A stretch of 7,785 nt of DNA from Limnohabitans sp. (GTDB taxonomy: Bacteria > Pseudomonadota > Gammaproteobacteria > Burkholderiales > Burkholderiaceae_C): contig JALQUL010000382.1 of NCBI GenBank assembly GCA_023260735.1, forward strand, positions 1 through 7,785, given 5' to 3'. The translations under genes and the position numbers were made by a program. Below the pieces are notes generated by a model. The model searched no databases, was not told the origin of the DNA, and saw nothing but the letters and a program-made list of their open reading frames with translations. Of the stretch, positions 1 through 6,742 are shown piece by piece. Positions within the stretch are counted from its first letter, which is position 1, and the number at the start of each line of letters is the position of its first letter.

Positions 1-38
1 CATCACGTATATTGATTTTAATAGGTAAACTGACTTCA

Positions 39-62
39 TTGATGCAAAACATTGGGCATCAA
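39..62. promoter_or_regulatory. Inverted repeat upstream of the persulfide dioxygenase operon, candidate operator
   Basis: TTGATGC (39-45) and GCATCAA (56-62) form a perfect 7-bp inverted repeat with a 10-base spacer, ending 54 bases before the first start codon. No T-run follows, so it does not look like an intrinsic terminator of a gene to the left. Its position suits a binding site for a repressor or activator of the sulfur operon. Related operons are often controlled by ArsR-type (BigR/SqrR) or sigma-54-dependent (FisR) persulfide sensors, but no such regulator gene is visible here and the repeat is not a consensus I recognise. I could not define convincing -35/-10 boxes in this leader. 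Confidence 0.4.
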
Positions 63-104
63 GATCAATTTAATAACTGAAAAATTGGTAAATTGTAAAC
101 TTAT

Positions 105-109
105 AAGGA
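105..109 (+). promoter_or_regulatory. Ribosome binding site for the persulfide dioxygenase-like gene
   Basis: AAGGA lies seven bases before the ATG at 117. It is the only strong Shine-Dalgarno sequence in the left-hand gene block, which supports this gene as the first of the operon. The next two genes have no clear site of their own. Confidence 0.7.
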
Positions 110-116
110 TTAAAGA

Positions 117-1010
117 ATGAATAATTCCAATTTAAAAACAGAATCTTTTTTTGACCAAGCAACCTTTACTTTTAGTCATATTGTTTGGGATGCATCAACC
201 TTGCAAGCCGCATTAGTTGATACTGTTTTAGACTACGACCCAAAGTCGGGCCGTACTAACACTTCAAGTGCTGACTTGCTAGTTAATCGTGTCAATGAAC
301 TTCAATTAAAAGTACAGTGGATTCTTGAAACCCATGTACATGCCGATCATCTTTCTGCAGCACCTTATTTACAAAAAAAGTTAGGCGGTTTATTGGCTAT
401 AGGTTCCCACATTACCACGGTACAAAATGTTTTTGGAAAATTGTTTAATGCCGGTACTGATTTTCAGTGCGATGGAAGTCAATTTGACCAGCTGCTTTCC
501 GATGGGGATACCTTCAATATTGGCAATTTAGTAGTAACGGCTATACATACGCCAGGACACACTCCAGCGTGTATGACTTATGTCGTCAAAGATAATAGCT
601 CAAAAGCTACCAGACAAGTTGCATTTGTTGGTGATACCTTGTTTATGCCAGACTATGGTAGCGCAAGATGCGATTTTCCTGGTGGTAGTGCTACTACCCT
701 TTATGCCTCAATACAAAAAGTGCTGAGTTTACCTGACACCACAGAGCTTTATATGTGTCACGATTACCCTCCTAGTACCCGTCAGCCACTTTTTCTTTCG
801 ACAGTAGCCGAGCAAAAAAAATCTAATATACATGTTCACGATGGTGTAAGCGAGCAGGAGTTTGTTCGCATGCGTCGGGCTAGAGATGCAACCTTATCTA
901 TGCCAGTTTTAATTTTACCGTCTGTGCAGGTCAACATGCGTGCAGGGCAGTTTCCGGCCCCCGAAAATAACGGTCAACGCTATTTAAAAATTCCTATAGA
1001 CGCTATATGA
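117..1010 (+). CDS. MBL-fold metallo-hydrolase, persulfide dioxygenase (ETHE1/Blh-like)
   Basis: Likely cytoplasmic sulfur dioxygenase that converts glutathione persulfide to sulfite and glutathione using a mononuclear iron. The 297-aa product has no signal peptide and is a single MBL domain. Visible ligand motifs are THVHADH (H73, H75, D77, H78), GHTP (H148), VGDT (D173) and CHDYPP (H215). In ETHE1-type enzymes the metal is held by the first-motif His, the GHTP His and the GD Asp, and all three are present. The segment GSARCDFPGGS (181-191) is typical of the bacterial Blh-type branch. There is no N-terminal DUF442 or C-terminal rhodanese domain, unlike some fused homologues. The start at 117 has a good AAGGA site. 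The last codons overlap the DUF3817-like gene by four bases. A glyoxalase II role is less likely given the sequence type and the SulP neighbour. Confidence 0.85.
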   Translation: MNNSNLKTESFFDQATFTFSHIVWDASTLQAALVDTVLDYDPKSGRTNTSSADLLVNRVNELQLKVQWILETHVHADHLSAAPYLQKKLGGLLAIGSHITTVQNVFGKLFNAGTDFQCDGSQFDQLLSDGDTFNIGNLVVTAIHTPGHTPACMTYVVKDNSSKATRQVAFVGDTLFMPDYGSARCDFPGGSATTLYASIQKVLSLPDTTELYMCHDYPPSTRQPLFLSTVAEQKKSNIHVHDGVSEQEFVRMRRARDATLSMPVLILPSVQVNMRAGQFPAPENNGQRYLKIPIDAI

Positions 1011-1294
1011 ATCTTGTTTTACGTCCTTTAAAAATAGCCTCTATTGCAGAGGCTTTTACGCTTATTATTTTGTTATTTATTGCCGTTCCGTTAAAGCGCT
1101 TGTTTAGTTTGCCAGAGGCCGTTTCTATCGTAGGACCAATTCATGGATTTGCATTTTTATTTTATGTGGTAATAGTTGTGTTTTATTACTTCAAAGGTCA
1201 TGTTAGTATTATTTCTGCAATCAAATTGGTAGTGGCAGCCTTTATTCCGTTTGGTGCATTTTTTCTGTCCTCTGTATTTCAAACATCAAAATAA
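1007..1294 (+). CDS. Small integral membrane protein, DUF3817 family
   Basis: A 95-aa hydrophobic protein of unknown function with three likely membrane helices at about residues 10-29, 40-62 and 68-90. The pattern of a Glu in the first helix (E15), then a PLK turn (28-30) and a GPIHG segment (43-47) after it, resembles the DUF3817 family, whose biochemical role is not established. The start codon lies inside the end of the upstream gene (ATGA overlap) and no independent ribosome binding site is visible, so translation is probably coupled. The stop is two bases before the SulP start. This tight packing suggests a shared role with sulfur oxidation or anion transport, perhaps as a small partner of the transporter. 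That is inference from position only. Confidence 0.75.
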   Translation: MNLVLRPLKIASIAEAFTLIILLFIAVPLKRLFSLPEAVSIVGPIHGFAFLFYVVIVVFYYFKGHVSIISAIKLVVAAFIPFGAFFLSSVFQTSK

Positions 1295-1296
1295 AA

Positions 1297-3027
1297 ATGA
1301 CTTCACCTCTTGCATTAAAAAATTGGTTTCCCTTTTTGAATTGGGGAAAGCAATATAACCAAAAAATTTTACTTGCCGACCTTATTGCCGCAGCAGTGGT
1401 GACGCTTATGCTCATTCCGCAAAGTTTAGCCTATGCTTTATTAGCGGGTTTGCCGCCAGAAGTTGGTTTATATGCAAGCATGGCGCCATTGGTGTTGTAC
1501 GCTCTCATGGGTACTAGTCGGGCCTTAGCAGTTGGACCTGCAGCTGTCACCTCTCTCATGACAGCCGCTAGCTTAGGTAGCCTTGGTTTGCAGGGGCCAG
1601 AACAATATATACAGGCTGCCTTATTGCTCGCTCTTATGAGTGGAGCAATTATGTTTTTAATGGGAGTCGGGCGTTTAGGATTTTTGGCCAATTTTTTAAG
1701 TCATCCGGTGGTTTCTGGATTTGTCTCTGCTTCAGGAATATTAATTGCAGCAAGTCAGTTAAGACATATTTTAGGTATTCATTTGCACGGTGAAACCTTG
1801 GTTGAATTAGTACCCCAATTATTTCAACAAGTCAGTCATTTCCATTTCATTACCAGTCTTATTGGTTTTTCAGTTATTTTACTTTTGGTGATCGCCAGAA
1901 AATGGTTAAAAATGGCCTTAATGAATTTAGGCCTAACCAAAGATATTGCTGATATTTTTGTCAAGGCAGCACCTGTTGTTGTTTTACTTTTAAGTATTTT
2001 GGTTTCTAGTTTATTTGAATTATCTTTAAAGGGGGTAAAAGTGGTGGGTCATGTACCTGCCGGTATGCCATCCTTTACTTTACCAGCATTAACTTCAACT
2101 ACTGTGTCTTGGATTCATTCATTATGGATACCTGCATTACTTATTTCGTTGGTAGGTTTTGTGGAATCGGTATCGGTGGGGCAGTCTTTAGCTGCTAAGT
2201 CGAGAGAAAGTATTGACCCTAACGCAGAATTAAGGGCTTTAGGATTGAGTAATTTGGGATCTGGGCTGACTGGTGGTTTTCCTGTCACAGGTGGGTTTTC
2301 TCGATCGGTAGTCAATTATGACGCAGGGGCACGAACACCTGCTGCAGGAATATTTACTGCTGTTGGGCTTGCGTTGGCGGCACTATTTTTAACTCCTTGG
2401 CTTTTTCATTTGCCTCAAGCTACTTTAGCTGCCACTATTATGGTTGCCGTGCTTAGTTTAGTTGATTTTAGTGTTTTTAAAAGAACGTGGCATTATGCAA
2501 AAGCCGATTTTTCAGCTTTGTTTTTTACATTTTCACTCACTTTGTTAGTGGGGGTAGAGGTAGGTTTAATTGCTGGTGTATCAACTTCTTTAGTGCTTTT
2601 ACTCTACCGTACCAGTAGGCCACATATTGCAGTAGTAGGGCAGGTAGCAGGTACAGAGCACTACCGAAATGTATTACGCCATTCCGTTATTGAGCATGCA
2701 AGTGTTTTAGGTCTTAGAGTTGATGAAAGCCTTTATTTCGCTAACTCAAGATTTCTAGAGGAGTCTATTGCCTCTGCTGTTACACAACATGCCGATATTA
2801 AGCATGTGGTGTTATTGTGTTCTGCAATCAACGATATTGATGCCAGTGCTTTAGAAAGTCTTGAAACTATTAATCACCGCTTGCTTGACTCTGGAGTTTT
2901 GTTTCACTTGTCTGAGGTAAAAGGCCCCGTTATGGATAGACTAAAACGCAGCCATTTCTTTGAGGAGTTAAGTGGTGGTATATATTTAAGTCACCACCAA
3001 GCAGTAACTGAGTTAACTAAAGAATGA
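1297..3027 (+). CDS. SulP family inorganic anion transporter with STAS domain
   Basis: Inner-membrane transporter of the SulP/SLC26 family, 576 aa, close to the usual bacterial length. The N-terminal transport domain (about 20-440) has the family signature PQSLAYALLAGLPPEVGLYA (41-60), the segment GTSRALAVGPAA (72-83), a membrane Glu (E290), and the conserved stretch with NAELRALG (309-316) and GGFPVTGGFSRS (326-337). A cytoplasmic STAS domain follows (about 455-572) with the loop DIDASALESL (513-522), which includes the Ser often phosphorylated in anti-sigma-antagonist STAS domains. Family members carry sulfate, bicarbonate, or dicarboxylates, and the substrate cannot be read from sequence. 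The coupled persulfide dioxygenase favours sulfate or sulfite. The gene starts two bases after the DUF3817-like stop without a clear Shine-Dalgarno, consistent with translational coupling. Confidence 0.92.
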   Translation: MTSPLALKNWFPFLNWGKQYNQKILLADLIAAAVVTLMLIPQSLAYALLAGLPPEVGLYASMAPLVLYALMGTSRALAVGPAAVTSLMTAASLGSLGLQGPEQYIQAALLLALMSGAIMFLMGVGRLGFLANFLSHPVVSGFVSASGILIAASQLRHILGIHLHGETLVELVPQLFQQVSHFHFITSLIGFSVILLLVIARKWLKMALMNLGLTKDIADIFVKAAPVVVLLLSILVSSLFELSLKGVKVVGHVPAGMPSFTLPALTSTTVSWIHSLWIPALLISLVGFVESVSVGQSLAAKSRESIDPNAELRALGLSNLGSGLTGGFPVTGGFSRSVVNYDAGARTPAAGIFTAVGLALAALFLTPWLFHLPQATLAATIMVAVLSLVDFSVFKRTWHYAKADFSALFFTFSLTLLVGVEVGLIAGVSTSLVLLLYRTSRPHIAVVGQVAGTEHYRNVLRHSVIEHASVLGLRVDESLYFANSRFLEESIASAVTQHADIKHVVLLCSAINDIDASALESLETINHRLLDSGVLFHLSEVKGPVMDRLKRSHFFEELSGGIYLSHHQAVTELTKE

Positions 3028-3090
3028 TTTTAATAGTTCAAATTTATAAAAAAGAGTACCTTCAGGTTTATATTAATTTTCAAAATCATA

Positions 3091-4023
3091 TTGAAAGCTA
3101 GTTTTATGCCTCATTTTTTTCTAAGCTGCTTTATTGTTTTTTTCACTACTACTAGCTTTGCTGTAGAGGTTCAATTTCAAAAAGTCACACAAGATGTGTA
3201 TGTTCATATTGGTGAGTTAGGACAGCGTTCTACAACCAACGAAGGGTTAAACGCCAATATAGGTTTAGTGCTTACTCCAGAGGGCGCAGTACTTATAGAT
3301 AGTGGAGCGACTTATAAAAGTGCAATGCAAATTCATGAGGCGGTTAAAAAAATTACTAATCAACCTATTAAGTGGGTGATTAATACGGGCGGTCAAGATC
3401 ATAGATGGTTAGGCAATGGCTATTTTATCGCTCAGGGAGCGCAAATTATTGCTCATCAAAATGCCATTGCCGATATGAAAAATAGAGGTGGTGAGCATTT
3501 GGCAGGGTTAAGCAGGATACTTGGAGATTTGGTGAGTCAAACTAAGCCAACTTTGCCTAATTATTGGATTAAAAATCCAGATGAAAGTTTGAATTTAGGC
3601 GGTGTATTATTTGAATTGAAACATAGAGGTGGTGCACACACACCTGGTGATATGTTGGTTTGGTTGCCAGCTAAAAAAACCATGTTTACTGGTGATGTGG
3701 TGTATGTGAACAGAATGTTAGGCGTACTTCCAGTGAGTCGTACTCAGACATGGTTAGCTACATTTGCTGAAATAGAGAAATTAGCTCCACAACACCTTAT
3801 TCCAGGACATGGTCAAGTTTGTGATTTAAAACTTGCGAAAGCCGATACTCAAGCTTATTTATTGGCACTTACTGATCATATGAAAAAAGCAATAGATAAC
3901 GGACTTGATATTTCGGCTGCAATCCAATCATTTAATTCGCAGCCTTTTAGCTACTTATTAAACTCGGCCGAACTTATACCAGGAAACTCAAGTCGGACCT
4001 ATTTAGAAATGGAAATTCAATAA
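3091..4023 (+). CDS. Exported MBL-fold protein, SoxH-like, with altered metal-binding motif
   Basis: Predicted periplasmic MBL-fold protein of 310 aa (TTG start) or 305 aa (ATG at 3106). The N-terminus has a hydrophobic stretch ending TTTSFA-VEV, a likely signal peptide cleaved near residue 24. The TTG start adds a Lys to the signal n-region but has no upstream Shine-Dalgarno. The ATG at 3106 has a weak GAAAG eight bases before it, so the start is undecided. The fold is shown by VLIDSG (67-72), HTPGD (183-187), FTGDVVY (199-205) and IPGHG (237-241). The first metal motif, normally HxHxDH after NT, reads TGGQDHRWLGN (99-109): D103 and H104 remain but the first two His are missing. Overall layout resembles SoxH-like or quinoprotein-associated metallohydrolases. 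The gene lies 63 bp after the SulP gene with no evident terminator between. The substrate is unknown. Confidence 0.8.
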   Translation: MKASFMPHFFLSCFIVFFTTTSFAVEVQFQKVTQDVYVHIGELGQRSTTNEGLNANIGLVLTPEGAVLIDSGATYKSAMQIHEAVKKITNQPIKWVINTGGQDHRWLGNGYFIAQGAQIIAHQNAIADMKNRGGEHLAGLSRILGDLVSQTKPTLPNYWIKNPDESLNLGGVLFELKHRGGAHTPGDMLVWLPAKKTMFTGDVVYVNRMLGVLPVSRTQTWLATFAEIEKLAPQHLIPGHGQVCDLKLAKADTQAYLLALTDHMKKAIDNGLDISAAIQSFNSQPFSYLLNSAELIPGNSSRTYLEMEIQ

Positions 4024-4081
4024 AAAAGTGAATAAAATAGGTGTTGTTCAATGTTTTTAATGTATCAACGCTGGTAGATCT

Positions 4082-4114
4082 CAAAGTCTTGGTTGCCAGA
4101 AGCTGAAGTCTTCA
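4082..4114. promoter_or_regulatory. Tandem pseudopalindromes upstream of the MarR gene, candidate operators
   Basis: The perfect palindrome TGAAG-T-CTTCA (4104-4114) and the near-palindrome CAAAG-T-CTTGG (4082-4092, four of five pairs) share the core AAGTCTT. Their centres, 4087 and 4109, are 22 bp apart, about two helical turns, so two protein dimers could bind the same DNA face. They end 31 bases before the MarR start codon. Autoregulation through such sites is common in the MarR family. That this protein binds here is inference. Confidence 0.45.
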
Positions 4115-4145
4115 AGAATCACTAGGTCAAACTTAAAACTTAAAA

Positions 4146-4658
4146 ATGAAAAAAATACCTATTAATTCTTCTGTTTCTATTTCAGAGCATCCGCAAGAGC
4201 TTAGACTCTGGTTGCGTTTACTTACCTGTACACAACTCATAGAGACTCAGGTTAAAAATCAATTGCGTGAGCATTTTTCAACAACCTTGTCTAGGTTTGA
4301 CTTGTTGTCTCAGTTAGAGAGGGCGCCAGACGGTTTAAAAATGAATGAACTGTCTAAACGTTTAATGGTGACCAGCGGTAACGTAACAGGCATAACTGAT
4401 CAATTGGTGAGCGATGGCTTGGTGACTAGAGTGGCAGTACCCCAAGATAGACGTGCATTTTTAATTCAAATGACCCCTCTTGGTCGGGCAAAATTTAATG
4501 AAATGGCGCGACTTCATGAGCAATGGATTGTGAATGCATTTGCCAATTTATCTGACTCAGAAATGAGTCAGTTATACGGCTTATTAAACAAGGTCAAAGA
4601 AAAAAATGCGAGCAACTCTCATTCTGATCTAGACCCCAGTCATCATCTAGTCAATTAA
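4146..4658 (+). CDS. MarR-family transcriptional regulator of the adjacent aromatic-acid operon
   Basis: A 170-aa winged helix-turn-helix protein. Residues 17-55 form the dimerisation helices (QELRLWLRLLTCTQLIE begins them), followed by RFDLLSQLERAPDGLKMNELSKRL (start of the DNA-binding domain, about 50-73), a recognition helix around 76-90 (TSGNVTGITDQLVSDG) and the wing with the conserved DRR (101-103). MarR proteins in aryl-CoA pathways are usually repressors released by the aromatic acid or its CoA thioester. The RLWLRLLTC-type N-terminus resembles regulators I associate with 2-aminobenzoate-CoA ligase clusters. The gene converges on the RidA/ligase/dehydrogenase operon with only 39 bases between stops. 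It has its own 122-bp leader with candidate operators. No clear Shine-Dalgarno precedes the ATG; the leader ends in two tandem AAACTTA copies (4129-4142). Confidence 0.88.
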   Translation: MKKIPINSSVSISEHPQELRLWLRLLTCTQLIETQVKNQLREHFSTTLSRFDLLSQLERAPDGLKMNELSKRLMVTSGNVTGITDQLVSDGLVTRVAVPQDRRAFLIQMTPLGRAKFNEMARLHEQWIVNAFANLSDSEMSQLYGLLNKVKEKNASNSHSDLDPSHHLVN

Positions 4659-4697
4659 TTTTTTGCAATAGTGAGCCATATAATCACCCAATTATTT

Positions 4698-5090
4698 TTA
4701 ATCTGGCACTACTGCAGTGACTTCAATTTCTACCTTGGCTCGGTCTTCGACTAAAGCATTTACTTCAACAGCTGTCATAGCGGCATTAAAACTCCCAATC
4801 AGTTCTCTAAAGGCTTGGCCAATTTCTGGGTAAGCTGCCACGTATTCTTGTTTATTGGTGACATACCAAGTCATGCGTACGATATGCTCGGGTTTGCCTC
4901 CACCTGCGGCTAAAACTTCCACCACATTTTGTAGGGCTTGCCGCACTTGCTCAGCCATATCATCGGTGTGAAAAACGCCTTGTGCATCCCAGCCAATCAT
5001 GCCAGCCACAAATATCATTCGGCCACGTGCGCTAACGCCATTGGCATAACCACGAGGGCGAGGCCATCCGGGAGGTAAGAGTGTTTGCAT
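4698..5090 (-). CDS. RidA (YjgF/YER057c/UK114) family protein lacking the catalytic Arg
   Basis: A 130-aa single-domain RidA-family protein, the usual length, expected to form a cytoplasmic trimer. Typical features are GYANGV (14-19), the MIFVAGMIGWDAQG segment (25-38), the helix EQVRQALQNVVEVLAAGG (47-64) and the C-terminal VEIEVTAVVP (120-129). Classical RidA enzymes hydrolyse 2-aminoacrylate and other enamines or imines with an Arg in the sequence PAR near residue 105. Here the same place reads FNAAMTAVEV (101-110), so the Arg is absent, as in the Rid subgroups not thought to be classical deaminases. The gene is last in the minus-strand operon, ten bases after the ligase stop, with AAGGA overlapping that stop (5098-5102). 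A role in handling a ring-derived intermediate of the pathway is inference. Confidence 0.88.
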   Translation of the reverse strand: MQTLLPPGWPRPRGYANGVSARGRMIFVAGMIGWDAQGVFHTDDMAEQVRQALQNVVEVLAAGGGKPEHIVRMTWYVTNKQEYVAAYPEIGQAFRELIGSFNAAMTAVEVNALVEDRAKVEIEVTAVVPD

Positions 5091-5097
5091 AATAGTT

Positions 5098-5102
5098 TCC
5101 TT
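5098..5102 (-). promoter_or_regulatory. Ribosome binding site for the RidA-family gene
   Basis: On the minus strand AAGGA lies seven bases before the ATG (5090-5088) and overlaps the TAA stop of the ligase gene (5103-5101). This fixes the RidA start and indicates translational coupling within the operon. Confidence 0.65.
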
Positions 5103-6714
5103 AAGAGTTTTCTTTTAATTTAAAGCGTTGTAATTTGCCAGTGGCAGTTCTTGGAAGTTGTTCGATAAATTCAATTGCCCGTGGATATTTATAAGGAGCA
5201 ACCGTATTTTTTACAAAATCTTGTAGTGCTTGTGTTAATTCTGGACTACCAATAAAGCCAGGTTTGAGTACTACAAAGGCCTTTACAATTTGACCTCTTT
5301 CTTCATTGGCTACTCCTATCACAGCACATTCAGCTACTGCCTCATTTTGCATAAGTGCGTCCTCTACCTCCGGAGCTGCAATGTTATAGCCCGCTGAAAT
5401 AATCATGTCGTCGGTTCGGGCCTGATAAAAAAAGTATCCATCAGAATCCATTAAATAAGTGTCGCCAGTAATATTCCAGCCGTTTTGCACATACTTTTTT
5501 TGTCTCTCATCGGCTAAATAGCGGCAACCTGTTGGCCCTTTAACAGCTAAAAAACCAACTGTTTCAGGGGCTAACTCTTGCCCATTGGCGTCCACCACTT
5601 TTGCTTGATAACCGTTGACTACTTTACCTGTTGCACCAGGTTTTACATTTTCTTCGGTGTGTGAAATAAAAATATGCAGCATTTCGGTAGCGCCAATACC
5701 GTCAATGAGTTCTATGCCTGTGCCCTCTTTCCAAAGTTGCCGAGTAGAGGAGGGTAGTGCCTCACCTGCAGAAACGCATTTACGCAGGCTACTGCCTTTT
5801 AAGCCATGTTCTTGCAATGCAATTGCTCGGTAAGAGGTAGGAGCGGTAAATAAAACGCTAGCTTTATATTCTTTAATGCCTTCAATGAGTTGTGCTGGAC
5901 TGGCTTTTTCTAATAAAACACTAGAAGCACCAATTGACATTGGAAATAATACCAATCCGCCAAGGCCAAAAGTAAAGGCCAAGGGTGGGCTACCGATAAA
6001 AATATCATCGGCAGTAGCTTTTAAAACCGACTCAGGCCAGCATTTGCAAGCGGCAATTAGGTCTCTATGAAAATGCATAGTGGCTTTAGGTACTCCTGTA
6101 GTACCGGAGGTAAATCCTAAAAGACAGGTGTCAGTGGCAGCAGTGGCTACATTGTTAAACTGATGTGAAGCCCGTGCTATAGCATTTTCTAAACTATTAT
6201 TTTCCTCAGAATTAAAAAATAAAATATGTTGAAGAGTACTATTTTGAGAATCTAATAAATTGATTTCGTCGGCTAAATTGGCATCCACTAAAGCATGACT
6301 AATTTGTGCAATTGAAATAATTGTTTGTAATTCTTTAGCACGTAATAATGGCATGGTAGCTACTGCAATTGCACCAGCTTTGATGACCGCAAACCAGCAG
6401 GCCACCAGCATTGGGTTATTGGGTGAACGTAATAAAACTCGGTTGCCAGTTACCAAGCCCAATTGATCGACCAATATATTGGCTATTTTATTGGCTTTTT
6501 CTTGCAAATCCGAATAGGTCCAGGTCAGTCCTGCTGCACGAATACAAATTCGTGCACCATTCCCTTGCTCAATATGTTTATCTAATAATTCAGTTGCACA
6601 ATTGAAGTAATCGGGCAATTGCAACTCAGGTAAATCAAAAAGAAATTCAGGTTGTTGCTCTAACGGTGGCAGATGGTCAATGGCAAATGTGTCAATATGG
6701 GATGTTTGTATCAT
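5101..6714 (-). CDS. Benzoate/2-aminobenzoate-CoA ligase family protein (AMP-binding)
   Basis: Cytoplasmic acyl-adenylate-forming enzyme that probably activates an aromatic acid, most likely 2-aminobenzoate (anthranilate) or a close relative, to its CoA thioester using ATP. The 537-aa length fits the benzoate-CoA ligase branch. Motifs: P-loop FTSGTTGVPK (201-210), adenine-binding DGIGATEM (338-345), TGD (416-418), the hinge RTDD (433-436), and PRTATGKLQR (521-530) with the catalytic Lys K527. The start is set at 6714 because GGAGA (6720-6724) sits five bases before that ATG. In-frame ATGs at 6753 and 6726 exist, but the first lies within the upstream gene and neither has such a site. The gene follows the acyl-CoA dehydrogenase by 28 bases. 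Exact substrate cannot be read from sequence; benzoate or salicylate remain possible. Confidence 0.87.
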   Translation of the reverse strand: MIQTSHIDTFAIDHLPPLEQQPEFLFDLPELQLPDYFNCATELLDKHIEQGNGARICIRAAGLTWTYSDLQEKANKIANILVDQLGLVTGNRVLLRSPNNPMLVACWFAVIKAGAIAVATMPLLRAKELQTIISIAQISHALVDANLADEINLLDSQNSTLQHILFFNSEENNSLENAIARASHQFNNVATAATDTCLLGFTSGTTGVPKATMHFHRDLIAACKCWPESVLKATADDIFIGSPPLAFTFGLGGLVLFPMSIGASSVLLEKASPAQLIEGIKEYKASVLFTAPTSYRAIALQEHGLKGSSLRKCVSAGEALPSSTRQLWKEGTGIELIDGIGATEMLHIFISHTEENVKPGATGKVVNGYQAKVVDANGQELAPETVGFLAVKGPTGCRYLADERQKKYVQNGWNITGDTYLMDSDGYFFYQARTDDMIISAGYNIAAPEVEDALMQNEAVAECAVIGVANEERGQIVKAFVVLKPGFIGSPELTQALQDFVKNTVAPYKYPRAIEFIEQLPRTATGKLQRFKLKENS

Positions 6715-6719
6715 ATTTA

Positions 6720-6724
6720 TCTCC
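6720..6724 (-). promoter_or_regulatory. Ribosome binding site deciding the CoA-ligase start
   Basis: Minus-strand GGAGA lies five bases before the ATG at 6714-6712. It favours the 537-aa ligase over a 550-aa version starting at 6753 inside the end of the dehydrogenase gene. Confidence 0.7.
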
Positions 6725-6742
6725 ATAAGCAAAAATAGCGCT

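Noticed and set aside
1431..1691. Open frame on the minus strand inside the SulP gene
   Set aside because: It lies wholly within a well-supported SulP coding region and its translation matches no family I recognise.
2115..2315. Second minus-strand open frame inside the SulP gene
   Set aside because: It overlaps the most conserved part of the transporter domain (GGFPVTGGFSRS) and has no ribosome binding site of note.
13..3035. TGATTTTAATAG occurring at 13-24 and again at 3024-3035
   Set aside because: A 12-base AT-rich match, the second overlapping the SulP stop codon. It is likely chance in this base composition.
3028..3090. Terminator or promoter between the SulP gene and the exported MBL gene
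   Set aside because: I find no GC-rich hairpin with a T-run and no convincing -35/-10 pair, so whether the second MBL gene is in the same transcript stays open.
4129..4142. Tandem AAACTTA repeat just before the MarR start
   Set aside because: Two 7-base AT-rich copies are not enough to claim a functional repeat. Noted only because no Shine-Dalgarno is visible there.
4659..4697. Possible bidirectional terminator between the convergent MarR and RidA genes
   Set aside because: Only a 4-bp stem (GTGA 4671-4674 with TCAC 4684-4687) is visible, with T-rich flanks. It is too weak to call.
5615..6605. Three short plus-strand open frames opposite the CoA-ligase gene
   Set aside because: They are antisense to conserved ligase motifs and show no recognisable protein features.
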